From an uncultured Lachnospiraceae bacterium (GTDB taxonomy: Bacteria > Bacillota > Clostridia > Lachnospirales > Lachnospiraceae), in the NCBI GenBank assembly GCA_947564735.1, contig CANOEC010000014.1:1-64000 (forward strand): DNA of 64,000 bases, written 5' to 3'. How positions within the stretch are numbered: the stretch's first letter is position 1; each line of letters opens with the position of its first letter. The position numbers were made by a program, and so were the translations under genes. Below are positions 17,376 to 25,542 of this stretch, one piece after another. The notes below the pieces were generated by a model. The model was not told where the DNA came from. It searched no databases and worked only from the letters and a program-made list of their open reading frames with translations.

Positions 17376-17596
17376 GCGACTATTTTGGACTAACATTAGA
17401 CGAATTAGTAAAAGACATTGATGTGCAGGAAGTCAGGGAAAGGAATATGAACAACGAAAAAATCAATTCTATATATGATGATGTAAACAAAGCCAAAGGT
17501 ATTGTGAAAGGATATTTGATAGGCGCTGGTGCTATGGCAGGTATTGTATTAATATGTCTTATATACTATATTATAAATATCATTTTCATCTGGTAA
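17376..17596 (+). pseudogene. C-terminal remnant of an XRE regulator with a membrane tail
   Basis: Immediately after the antitoxin remnant, another frame reads LLSDYFGLTLDELVKDIDVQ, a familiar end of clostridial XRE DNA-binding domains, then a linker and one membrane helix (IGAGAMAGIVLICLIYYIIN). The helix-turn-helix itself is absent, so the 5' part was deleted when the two remnants were fused. Confidence 0.65.
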
Positions 17597-17642
17597 GAGG
17601 CAATGCTATCAAATTTCGATTTATAAAGCCAAAACATAAAAG

Positions 17643-17693
17643 TCCCAAATTTTGCAGAGGCAGAAATATATGCGCCTCTGCAGAATTTTGGGA
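17643..17693. repeat. Near-perfect 19-20 bp inverted repeat
   Basis: TCCCAAATTTTGCAGAGGC and GCCTCTGCAGAATTTTGGGA pair with one mismatch and a one-base bulge around an 11-base A/T-rich loop. It lies between the gene remnants and the MBL-fold gene. It could act as a transcription barrier for both strands or be a mobile palindromic repeat. Confidence 0.65.
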
Positions 17694-17781
17694 ACAAACC
17701 TGCCCTCCTGCCCCATGCGGTACAGACAAGGCTTGGTGGACACAGCATATGGGATTTCAGATTTTCCTTACTTTCCCGATA

Positions 17782-18660
17782 CTACACCCTCTGCCACAGC
17801 AGCATACTGTCTTGAAATACAACATCCGCCTTCCCATTGTCTTTCAGCCATGACAGGTAGGATCGTACCGTACTGCCCACCAGTACATACTGCTCAAAAT
17901 TCATGGTAAGCCCATAGCCGTTGAACACTTCCTGCAAAATTTTTTCAAAACAGGCAGGCTTCTCACAGATGGATAAAATCCTGTCGGCAATGCTCCATAC
18001 TTTATCCCTGTTAAACTGTACAAGTTCCCTGATATCAGCAGAAGCTTCCGCATGGGCAGGGACAAACATGGTCGCTTCCATCCCTTCCACCTTATCCAGC
18101 GTTTCCAGATAGGCGCCCACATCATAAATAAAAGATACCGCATATTTTTCCAGCGTCTCCCTGCTGCTGATACAGTCCGCAAGGAACACCACGTTATCCG
18201 GCATACGGAAGCCCACCATATCCAAGAAATGCCCGGTAAGCGGTATCACTTCGATCTCTTTCGGGAACTCTGCATCGGAAAAATCCGTCACATCACTCTC
18301 CTGCGCCATCAGAAATTTATGCCGTAAATCCTTACACGGATACCCTCCATAAAGGAAGGACGGCTCCAAAACCGGATACTTTGTAAATGCCGCCTCGATT
18401 CCGCCGGAATAAACCCTGCATCCCGTCTGTCCCTGCAGATAACGGTTCCCGCCGATATGGTCTGCATTGGAATGGGTATTCAGAATCGCCTTCAGATGCC
18501 AGCCGTTTTTATCCAGAATCTGCCTGACCTTTCTCCCCGCATCCTTATCATTTCCGCTGTCAACCAGATAGACATTGTCCTTGTCCGGGACATAGACGCC
18601 TATCTTCGCCGGACAATTTATGTAATAACACTTTTCACTGACCCTAATCAATTCGTACAT
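17782..18660 (-). CDS. MBL-fold metallo-hydrolase
   Basis: The 292-residue protein has the metallo-beta-lactamase-fold metal ligands THSNADHIGG, a further histidine in LTGHFLDMVGF, aspartate in VFLADCIS and histidine in VPAHAE. The first histidine of the classic HxHxDH motif is aligned as THSNADH, so it keeps two of the usual ligands there. A C-terminal helical extension of about 80 residues (from FNRDKVWSIADRIL) may be a small DNA-binding-like or dimerisation domain. Such proteins include hydrolases and lactonases; the substrate is not predictable. The ribosome site AGGAGG lies upstream of 18660. It is monocistronic and divergent from the ABC operon. Confidence 0.85.
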   Translation of the reverse strand: MYELIRVSEKCYYINCPAKIGVYVPDKDNVYLVDSGNDKDAGRKVRQILDKNGWHLKAILNTHSNADHIGGNRYLQGQTGCRVYSGGIEAAFTKYPVLEPSFLYGGYPCKDLRHKFLMAQESDVTDFSDAEFPKEIEVIPLTGHFLDMVGFRMPDNVVFLADCISSRETLEKYAVSFIYDVGAYLETLDKVEGMEATMFVPAHAEASADIRELVQFNRDKVWSIADRILSICEKPACFEKILQEVFNGYGLTMNFEQYVLVGSTVRSYLSWLKDNGKADVVFQDSMLLWQRV

Positions 18661-18848
18661 GATATGTTTCCTCCTTTAATCATTCAGACAAAATGCTGTA
18701 AAAGATTCCATTTTTATACTGTCCTCTATACTTACATTCATACTCTATATATCGGTTTCTTTTTCTGATTTAAAGATTGGATGACTGAAATTATAAAGCA
18801 TATATTGTGTAGAAGAAACTCAAAACATTTTATTCTTGCAAAAATTTC

Positions 18849-18877
18849 TTGAAAATTTTATTTTCTAGTGTTACAAT
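18849..18877 (+). promoter_or_regulatory. Sigma-A-type promoter of the ABC-2 operon
   Basis: TTGAAA (18849-18854) and TACAAT (18872-18877) are spaced by 17 bases in the divergent region 18661-19000, which is otherwise A/T-rich and without genes. The ABC ATPase start follows after a leader of about 115 bases. Confidence 0.65.
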
Positions 18878-19000
18878 AAATTTCCAACTTTTTGTTCAGA
18901 AAACTAAATATTTTACCTTCGGTATTTGATTGTCTAAAATCAATCAAAACCAGACCGACTTGGCAAGATATGAAAATATAACTACCAGGAGGAAGTAACT

Positions 19001-19789
19001 ATGATTACAATGGAGAACGTTTGTAAATCATACAAGGTTGCAAAAAGAAATGCCGGCTTTAAAGCCGCCTGTAAAGCATTCTTTCACAGAGAGTATGAAA
19101 TCATAAATGCTCTGTCAGATGTCAGCTTCACCATAAACGACGGGGAGATGGTGGGCTATATCGGACCGAACGGAGCCGGAAAAAGCTCCACAATCAAAAT
19201 TCTAAGTGGAATTTTAACACCAGACAGCGGAACCGTTCTGGTAGATGGACGGATACCGTATCAAGACAGGATTAACCATGTCAGTAACATCGGCGTTGTC
19301 TTCGGACAGCGTTCGCAATTATGGTGGGATGTTCCAGTCATTGATTCTTTTGAATTGTTAAGGGATATTTATTCCATTCCCGGTAACCTTTATAAAAACA
19401 ACGTTGAAGAACTCACAGAATTATTAGGATTGCAGGAACTGCTGCGTTCACCGGCAAGGCAGTTATCGCTCGGACAGCGTATGCGCTGTGAGATAGCCGC
19501 TTCACTGATACATAGTCCCAAAATATTATTTTTGGATGAACCGACTATCGGATTAGACGCAGTGTCTAAAATTGCCGTGCGTGAGTTTATCAAAAAGCAG
19601 AACGAGCTTCATGGAACAACGGTCATTCTGACCACACACGACATGCAGGATATCGAAGCGCTGTCAAAACGTATCATCCTTGTGGGAAAAGGGAAAATCC
19701 TGTTGGACGGCAGCCTCGAAGAGATAAAAAAAGGCAATGCCAACATAGATGAAACTGTAGCGGAACTCTACCGCTCCTTTGAAATATAG
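19001..19789 (+). CDS. ABC-2 exporter ATP-binding protein
   Basis: The 262-residue ATPase has Walker A GPNGAGKSS, signature LSLGQRMRCE (Q in place of the usual second G), Walker B ILFLDEPTIGLDA and switch LTTHDMQD. The FGQRSQLWWDVP segment around the Q-loop is characteristic of the ATPases that partner COG4587/COG3694 permeases. It is the first of three genes transcribed together; the two permeases follow with short gaps. AGGAGGA precedes the start. Substrates of this family have not been well defined. Confidence 0.9.
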   Translation: MITMENVCKSYKVAKRNAGFKAACKAFFHREYEIINALSDVSFTINDGEMVGYIGPNGAGKSSTIKILSGILTPDSGTVLVDGRIPYQDRINHVSNIGVVFGQRSQLWWDVPVIDSFELLRDIYSIPGNLYKNNVEELTELLGLQELLRSPARQLSLGQRMRCEIAASLIHSPKILFLDEPTIGLDAVSKIAVREFIKKQNELHGTTVILTTHDMQDIEALSKRIILVGKGKILLDGSLEEIKKGNANIDETVAELYRSFEI

Positions 19790-19801
19790 GAGGTGCCGGT
19801 G

Positions 19802-20605
19802 ATGAGAAAATACCTTGCTTTTTTCAGACTTCGCTTTACCATGGGGCTTCAGTACCGGACGGCTGCAATTGCAGGCATGACTACGCAGTTTGCGTGGGGA
19901 TTTATGCAGATAATGATTTATAAGGCGTTCTACGAAACGCAACCTGATGCTTTCCCGATGACCTTTTCCGCGACAACCTCTTATATCTGGCTCCAGCAGG
20001 CTTTTTTGGCATTGTTTGACGCATGGATGATGGAAACTGAAATCTTTGATTCTATTTTGAATGGAAACATCGCCTATGAACTGTGCCGACCGATACGAAT
20101 TTATAATATGTGGTTTTCACGCAGTCTTGCAAACAGAATTTCGAGAGCTGCACTCAGATGTCTGCCGATTCTGCTCATCGCGGTATTCCTGCCCTATCCG
20201 TACGGAATATCTGCACCGGTCAGTGTCATCCACTTCATGCTTTTTAGCATGACACTGGTTCTTGGTCTGCTTGTAACCGTGGCTTTTTGCATGTTAATCT
20301 ACGGTCTGACTTTTTTAACCATATCTCCACAGGGACTGCGAATTATGTTTACATCTATGGTTGAACTTTTTGCCGGTGCAGTCATTCCGCTTCCGTTTTT
20401 CCCGGAAAAGGTACAGAAGATTATGGAGATTTTACCCTTTGCCGCCATGCAGAACGTTGCTTTGAGAATATACAGCGGAAGCATGTCCGCCACAGAAATG
20501 GAGAAGGCAGTCCTGCTGCAAGTGATATGGCTTATCATTTTGACATCCGGCGGGAGTCTGTTATGCAGATATGCCGAGAAAAAAATAACGGTGCAGGGAG
20601 GCTGA
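19802..20605 (+). CDS. ABC-2 family permease (COG4587-like)
   Basis: The 267-residue protein has six predicted membrane helices, starting RKYLAFFRLRFTMGLQYRTA and including YIWLQQAFLALFDAWM, the recognisable family segment. The ATG at 19802 is preferred because TAGGAGGT, overlapping the ATPase stop, lies about seven bases upstream; a GTG at 19793 is too close to it. It forms the membrane pore with the next gene's product. Confidence 0.85.
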   Translation: MRKYLAFFRLRFTMGLQYRTAAIAGMTTQFAWGFMQIMIYKAFYETQPDAFPMTFSATTSYIWLQQAFLALFDAWMMETEIFDSILNGNIAYELCRPIRIYNMWFSRSLANRISRAALRCLPILLIAVFLPYPYGISAPVSVIHFMLFSMTLVLGLLVTVAFCMLIYGLTFLTISPQGLRIMFTSMVELFAGAVIPLPFFPEKVQKIMEILPFAAMQNVALRIYSGSMSATEMEKAVLLQVIWLIILTSGGSLLCRYAEKKITVQGG

Positions 20606-20636
20606 GAAACACAAACTTACTGATTAAGAAGGAGGC

Positions 20637-21446
20637 ATGGTGATAAGAATGGAACGATTAAAACACGGCTTAAAACTTTACTGCCATTATGTATCCATTA
20701 GCATAAAGAGTATGATGCAGTACAAAACTTCATTTTTTCTGACCGCATTAGGGCAGTTTTTAGTCTCGTTTAACGTATTTCTGGGAATCCATTTTATGTT
20801 CTTAAGGTTCCACACGGTAAACGGATTTACCTACAGTGAAGTTTTGCTCTGTTTTTCAATTGTATTGCTGGAATTTTCGGTGGCGGAGATGATTGCCAGA
20901 GGTTTTGACACTTTTTCACAAATGGTCCGGACAGGAAGCTTTGATACCATTTTAGTAAGACCGCGAAATGAAATTTTGCAGGTTTTGGGGAGCAAATTTG
21001 AACTTACAAGAATTGGCAGAATGTTGCAGGCAACGATTGTGTTTCTATATGCCGTTCTGCACTGTAATGTAGGATGGAATTTTGCCAAAGTCATGACGGT
21101 TATCTTCATGATTGTGGGCGGAACCGCAGTGTTTTCCGGACTGTTTACGGTATATGCCGCATTCTGCTTCTTCACGCTTGACGGTCTCGAATTTATGAAT
21201 GTGTTTACCGACGGTGCAAGAGAGTTCGGTAAATATCCCATTGGCATCTACGGAAAGAAAATGCTGCTGTTTACAACATTTGTGATTCCGTATGCTTTGG
21301 TACAGTATTATCCTCTGCTCTATCTCACAAACCGAACCGACGATGTTATCAATATATTGATACCTTTATGCGCAGTCTTTTTTCTGATTCCGTGTTATGC
21401 TTTTTGGAAATTTGGTGTAAGACATTATAAATCAAGCGGTTCCTAA
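20637..21446 (+). CDS. ABC-2 family permease (COG3694-like)
   Basis: This protein of about 265 residues has six membrane helices: MQYKTSFFLTALGQFLVSFN, a cytoplasmic ARGFDTFSQMVRTGSFDTIL loop that marks the family, and a terminal helix before RHYKSSGS. The start is uncertain among 20637 (ATG), 20640 (GTG) and 20649 (ATG) because AAGGAGG ends at 20635. It completes the three-gene exporter. Confidence 0.85.
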   Translation: MVIRMERLKHGLKLYCHYVSISIKSMMQYKTSFFLTALGQFLVSFNVFLGIHFMFLRFHTVNGFTYSEVLLCFSIVLLEFSVAEMIARGFDTFSQMVRTGSFDTILVRPRNEILQVLGSKFELTRIGRMLQATIVFLYAVLHCNVGWNFAKVMTVIFMIVGGTAVFSGLFTVYAAFCFFTLDGLEFMNVFTDGAREFGKYPIGIYGKKMLLFTTFVIPYALVQYYPLLYLTNRTDDVINILIPLCAVFFLIPCYAFWKFGVRHYKSSGS

Positions 21447-21472
21447 TACTTTCACAAATATGACGGCATTTT

Positions 21473-22057
21473 TTAAAATACGCCCGCCACAAAAATTTCC
21501 AGTCCGATTACAATCAGTATCACACCGCCGAGTATCGCTGCCTGATTAGAAAACCGTGTGCCGAATTTCCTGCCGATTATCAGTCCCGCAATGCAGATGA
21601 CAAACGTTACCGCCGCAATGATGAGCGCACACACGAAAGCCATACCCAGCCCATATCCGGCAATCGTAAATCCGACGGACAATGCATCTATGGAGGTCGC
21701 CACTCCCTGTACAAACAGAGCTGCCATGCCCACTTTAGGCTTTTGCGTCTCATCGCCTTTACTCTTGATTCCCTCTAGCAGCATCTTTCCCCCTATGAAA
21801 AGAAGCAGCGCTAAGGCAATCCACGGAATCAGCCTTTCAAATGCCTGAAAATATTGTAGTATGGTATGCACGCATATCCATCCGGTCATCGGCATGAACG
21901 CCTGAAAAAAGGCGAATACCCCGGCAATACCGCACATCCTGCGCTTCCTCATTCCGGGCTCGTTCAGTCCGTTTGCCAAAGACACCGAGAAAGCGTCCAT
22001 CGCCAGTCCCACACCAAGCAGTATACTGTTAAAGAAAAATAAAATACTCCATTCCAT
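21473..22057 (-). CDS. mntP: Manganese efflux pump MntP
   Basis: The 194-residue inner-membrane protein has six helices and the MntP repeat features GVGLAMDAFSVSLANG and GVATSIDALSVGFTIAGYG, whose aspartates are the metal-site residues in the family. It exports Mn2+ when the cell is overloaded. The leader carries a yybP-ykoY riboswitch and terminator, which matches the established Mn2+-dependent control of mntP. GTAGGAGGAAC precedes the ATG. The gene is monocistronic. Confidence 0.93.
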   Translation of the reverse strand: MEWSILFFFNSILLGVGLAMDAFSVSLANGLNEPGMRKRRMCGIAGVFAFFQAFMPMTGWICVHTILQYFQAFERLIPWIALALLLFIGGKMLLEGIKSKGDETQKPKVGMAALFVQGVATSIDALSVGFTIAGYGLGMAFVCALIIAAVTFVICIAGLIIGRKFGTRFSNQAAILGGVILIVIGLEIFVAGVF

Positions 22058-22076
22058 CTTTTGTTCCTCCTACACC

Positions 22077-22110
22077 AAAAAACCAAGTACAGCCGTGAAC
22101 TATACTTGGT
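22077..22110 (-). terminator. Riboswitch-controlled terminator in the mntP leader
   Basis: ACCAAGTA pairs with TACTTGGT and is followed by TTTTTT, ending about 20 bases before the mntP start. A short upstream segment AACTAT (about 22143-22149) could pair with ATAGTT in this stem and act as antiterminator; that part is inference. Confidence 0.8.
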
Positions 22111-22156
22111 CATATGTCTTAAGAGAAAACAGACCTCATGCATAGTTTCAGCTATA

Positions 22157-22239
22157 CATGAGTCTCGCAATTTAAAACAAGCCAGACCCTGAGGTCAGTA
22201 TGTTGACTTGCTACGATATACGCTTGCTACTCCCTCATG
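22157..22239 (-). promoter_or_regulatory. yybP-ykoY manganese riboswitch
   Basis: On the minus strand the aptamer begins CATGAG, then GGGAGTAGC (conserved L1), then GTCAACATACTGACC and TCTGGCTTG stems, and closes with GCGAGACTCATG (conserved L3 plus the 3' side of P1). CATGAG/CTCATG form P1. A second CATGAG at about 22134-22139 can compete for the P1 3' strand. These features and the position before mntP fit the Mn2+-sensing yybP-ykoY class, in which metal binding turns expression on. Confidence 0.85.
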
Positions 22240-22310
22240 GGATGATATTGATATTAATCTACCATCAAGAACCTCTTTTGTCAATCACGTTTTATCTATA
22301 TTGATACCTT

Positions 22311-23168
22311 TTATGACGGCTGTCTCTCACTCTTTTGTCCCGTCGCCGCAAAGCCCACACAAATAGCCCCTTCGGGACATGCCTTGGCACATTCGCCGCA
22401 CCGGATACATTCTGCGGAATCCGGCGACTTGACAGGGTCAACCTCCATCCTGCATATCTGCCTGCACTTCCCGCATCCTATGCACTTATGTCCATCCACC
22501 TTTAGTCCGTATATGCTGATTTTATTGAGCAGTCCGTAAATTGCACCGAGCGGACAGAGCGTCTTACAGAAAAAGCGATAGACCAGCACACATCCAATCA
22601 CCGTCACAATCAGAATCGCCATTTTCAGCGTAAAAAGCGAACCTACCGTCTGTCTGAGCGCCCCGTTGGCTAACAGCAGGGGAACTCCTCCCTCCAATGT
22701 ACCCGCCGGGCAGATATACTGGCAGAAAGCCGGTTTGCCCATCCCCATATAGTCTGTGACCGCAATCGGCAGCACGAAGGCAAATACGACGAGGACAACA
22801 TACTTCACATACAGAAACACTTTTTTTAACTTGAACTTCGGCGTAGGAATCCTATGGATAAGTTCCTGCACAAGCCCAAACGGGCACAGCCAGCCGCAGA
22901 CCGCCCTGCCAAAGAGTACCCCGAAAGCCAGAAGCAAGCCCGTCACATAAAAGCTGACCGTAAAGTTTTTTGAGCCATTCACAGACTGCAGCGCACCAAT
23001 CGGGCAGGCAAGAGAAGCCGCCGGACAGGAATAACAGTTGAGTCCGGGATTGCAGAACTGTTTCCATTTCCCCTGATACAGTTTTCCGCCTTTGAAATTC
23101 ATCAGATAGGGATTGGAATAGCCGAACGCCACTATCTGTATCAATTTTCTTTTTAGTGCATGTTTCAT
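22311..23168 (-). CDS. Membrane 4Fe-4S protein (NapH-like)
   Basis: The 285-residue protein starts at the ATG at 23168, which has AGAAGGG upstream. Several membrane helices alternate with cysteine motifs: CNPGLNCYSCPAASLACP near the start, CGWLCPFG, CQYICPAG, CKTLCPLGAIYG, and two ferredoxin clusters at the C-terminus (CIGCGKCRQIC and CIRCGECAKACPEG). It resembles NapH/RnfB-like electron-transfer proteins. It is the last gene of a trio with a CXXC peptide and a TlpA-like lipoprotein, so it may deliver electrons across the membrane to the thioredoxin-like partner. Confidence 0.82.
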   Translation of the reverse strand: MKHALKRKLIQIVAFGYSNPYLMNFKGGKLYQGKWKQFCNPGLNCYSCPAASLACPIGALQSVNGSKNFTVSFYVTGLLLAFGVLFGRAVCGWLCPFGLVQELIHRIPTPKFKLKKVFLYVKYVVLVVFAFVLPIAVTDYMGMGKPAFCQYICPAGTLEGGVPLLLANGALRQTVGSLFTLKMAILIVTVIGCVLVYRFFCKTLCPLGAIYGLLNKISIYGLKVDGHKCIGCGKCRQICRMEVDPVKSPDSAECIRCGECAKACPEGAICVGFAATGQKSERQPS

Positions 23169-23264
23169 CTGCCCTTCTCCCAAACCATCATTTCTTCAAC
23201 ACAGACGCTTTTCTTCTATTACAATTTCCTGCGTGCGCAATATCTCTTTTTTCTATGCGGAACA

Positions 23265-23411
23265 CTATCCCAGCCCGATGCACTCAAAACAGAGATTGAC
23301 CGCTTTATTCAACACAACTGACACCTCGCCTCTGAGCGCTCCATACAAAACAAACCCGCAGGCAGTAAACAGCCCCGCAATCCTCGCAACCCTTTTTGCC
23401 CTACTGTCCAT
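23265..23411 (-). CDS. CD1871A-family CXXC membrane peptide
   Basis: The 48-residue peptide has one hydrophobic helix (IAGLFTACGFVLYGAL), then RGEVSVVLNKAVNLCFECIG, the CxxC signature of the family. Its ATG overlaps the end of tlpA by 11 bases, so the two are translationally coupled. In Clostridioides and relatives this peptide accompanies TlpA-like and 4Fe-4S proteins, as here. It is probably a thiol relay between the membrane Fe-S protein and the lipoprotein (inference). Confidence 0.75.
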   Translation of the reverse strand: MDSRAKRVARIAGLFTACGFVLYGALRGEVSVVLNKAVNLCFECIGLG

Positions 23412-24030
23412 CCAGATACTCCTCCACGAACTTCTTATATGCATCCACATCCGCACCAATCACGGGGTCGCCCACGATGTTACCGTCTTTGTCAATAAAT
23501 ATCGTGGTTGGCACGCCAATGACATCCTTCAGGATATCGGCAAAATCCGCATTTGCAATCATCTGTAAGAAATCCGCATCGGCGCTTTCCATAATTTCTA
23601 CCGCCAAGTCATGATGTTCCGTATCCTCGTCCCCTGCGATATCAATCACCAGTCCGACTATCTGCACGTTGTCGGGCATCTTACTCGCCCATTCTCCGAG
23701 TTCCGGCATCTCTCTGATACACGGACCGCAGAAGGTGCCCCAGATATTCAGCACGGTCAAGTCTTTCTCTGCAAAAATACTTTCAGTGACTGTGTTGCCT
23801 TCTAGGTCTTTTGCCGTGAAAGCAAGCGTTACCCCAGAACTATCCTCCTGCTCTGCCGCACTGCCTATATCTGTCTGGCTTCCTGTCGCCGCTTCCGTAT
23901 CCGTCCGGTTTGCCGTCGTCCCATTTGTATCCGTTTGATTGCCTGTCGTATCATTTGTTCCACCGCATCCTGCCATCGCAATCCCCGCGGCAAGAAGCAC
24001 GCTGCATAATTTCATCTGCACTCTTTTCAT
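23401..24030 (-). CDS. TlpA-type thiol-disulfide lipoprotein
   Basis: The 209-residue protein has a lipobox ending at Cys22 (AMAGCGG). A low-complexity linker of TDT repeats (about residues 25-60) is followed by a thioredoxin fold with the active site WGTFCGPC (Cys101, Cys104) and the cis-proline loop GVPTTIFID. It is anchored outside the membrane and reduces or exchanges disulfides. It heads the trio with the CXXC peptide and the Fe-S membrane protein. AAAAGGAT lies upstream of the start. Confidence 0.88.
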   Translation of the reverse strand: MKRVQMKLCSVLLAAGIAMAGCGGTNDTTGNQTDTNGTTANRTDTEAATGSQTDIGSAAEQEDSSGVTLAFTAKDLEGNTVTESIFAEKDLTVLNIWGTFCGPCIREMPELGEWASKMPDNVQIVGLVIDIAGDEDTEHHDLAVEIMESADADFLQMIANADFADILKDVIGVPTTIFIDKDGNIVGDPVIGADVDAYKKFVEEYLDGQ

Positions 24031-24035
24031 TTTGA

Positions 24036-24482
24036 TTATATCCTTTTCAATATGTCTTTTTTCTTTTCGTCATACTCTTCATTTGTAATAGCGCCCTTAT
24101 CACGTAATTGCAATAAGTATTCCAATTTTGCCAGTTCATCAAGCGCTGAATCATTACTTGCAGACGATGCCATATTTTCATCGTTTTCATGTAACTCTCT
24201 CGCCAGCTTATCCATTACGCTAAATACCTGTTTCGCATTCAGGCTAAAAGCGCGTCTCACATTTTTGTCATCAACAATACGGACATTTTTCATCAACTTA
24301 TTTTGCTGCAGTTTCCATCCGTCCGACTCCGCTAAAGTCGTCCAGAGCTCATCTCCCGTCAGCACAGTCGCATCAATATTATAGGGTAGTTCGCTTTCCA
24401 AAACAGCCCTAAACTCATCGCTTTTCTTTGAGTTCTCCGCTAATACTTTCAAAACCGCCTCATAATCTTTTCTTTTTCCCAT
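24036..24482 (-). CDS. SHOCT-domain protein, third gene of an unknown operon
   Basis: The 148-residue protein has an N-terminal mixed domain (about residues 5-95) and an acidic linker. The C-terminal SHOCT domain begins LDELAKLEYLLQLRDKGAIT and has EYDEKKKDIL, the short helical pair that often ends membrane- or oligomer-associated proteins. The start at 24482 lies 9 bases after the stop of the preceding gene. Its function is unknown. It belongs with the two genes upstream. Confidence 0.7.
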   Translation of the reverse strand: MGKRKDYEAVLKVLAENSKKSDEFRAVLESELPYNIDATVLTGDELWTTLAESDGWKLQQNKLMKNVRIVDDKNVRRAFSLNAKQVFSVMDKLARELHENDENMASSASNDSALDELAKLEYLLQLRDKGAITNEEYDEKKKDILKRI

Positions 24483-24490
24483 AATAAACC

Positions 24491-25534
24491 TCATTTCTGC
24501 ACACGCTTTTGATTCAATTGATTGAGTCTGTCATGAACCGCATTTACTCTATCCCTGACTGCATTCACCCTGTCGCTGACCGCATTCCTATTACATATCA
24601 CCCTATCGTTCATATCTCCTATCACAGCGTTTACTCTGGATTCGATGGGACTGACTGCGGATTCCCCTTCCAAAATCTGTTTATGGGACAACACATCGAC
24701 AACGGATTGTTCTAACTCAACAAACACGTCACCCATCGCAAAAGAAACACGGTCAGTTAAGCGGCAGGTATCCATTGCCTCATGAATGACTTTTTCCGAC
24801 ATATCCGGTTTCTCTGACTTAAGCGCATAAAAGTATTTTTCTATCAGACAGCACGCATATGCCAGAACTCCTATCTGCATATGATTCTGTGAAAACAAAT
24901 AGATTCTGCCGACCGATTCCTCTGGAAGCGCCAAAACCTGTTCACCGAATCTGACTGCATCAACCGATTCATCAAAATCAAAATTATTGTTTTCCATTGT
25001 CTCCCTGATTCTTCTCAATCGTCCGGCATCTTTCGCCGTCCTTTCATCCACTCTGGAAAAGATATCTATTACCCCTATCAGTGAACCGTTTCTATGAAAG
25101 ATACCATTCTGGATATCCGTAATCAGATTCTGGTAACTATCAACACTGCTTATTTTCTCATCCAGTTTTTTAGCCAGACGATAGGTAACTTGCTGCAGCT
25201 GGTTATGCAGGATACTCATATTTCTTACAGATGCGGTCAGCGACACAAGCATCGCATCAGACAGCGTTTTCTGCTGCACCAGCCGGGTCAGTACATGAAC
25301 GCAGTACATTGAAAGCTTGTCACGATTCATCTGCATTTCCTTGACCGTCGCACTGTTTTTCCGGGTAATCGTATACCAGATGCGTTGAAACCACTTCTGA
25401 TTTTTCATTGCCGCATATGCATTTTCACTTTCTTCTATCAACGCCCTCATGCCGGCAATCATTTTATCCGTTTCCGACAAATCCTGTGCTAGAAAAAAAT
25501 CGAAATCCTCGTTTGACACAATCTCATTTCCCAT
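24491..25534 (-). CDS. Unknown helical protein with C-terminal DRVNAV repeats
   Basis: The 347-residue mostly alpha-helical protein has no membrane helix or recognised catalytic motif. Its C-terminus (about residues 305-345) contains heptad-like repeats SDRVNAV, RDRVNAV and HDRLNQL, preceded by SRVNAVIGDMNDRV, likely a coiled coil for oligomerisation. It sits between a possible nuclease/membrane protein and a SHOCT protein with gaps of 8-9 bases, so the three are co-transcribed. I do not recognise the family. Confidence 0.7.
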   Translation of the reverse strand: MGNEIVSNEDFDFFLAQDLSETDKMIAGMRALIEESENAYAAMKNQKWFQRIWYTITRKNSATVKEMQMNRDKLSMYCVHVLTRLVQQKTLSDAMLVSLTASVRNMSILHNQLQQVTYRLAKKLDEKISSVDSYQNLITDIQNGIFHRNGSLIGVIDIFSRVDERTAKDAGRLRRIRETMENNNFDFDESVDAVRFGEQVLALPEESVGRIYLFSQNHMQIGVLAYACCLIEKYFYALKSEKPDMSEKVIHEAMDTCRLTDRVSFAMGDVFVELEQSVVDVLSHKQILEGESAVSPIESRVNAVIGDMNDRVICNRNAVSDRVNAVRDRVNAVHDRLNQLNQKRVQK

Positions 25535-25542
25535 ACCGTCAC

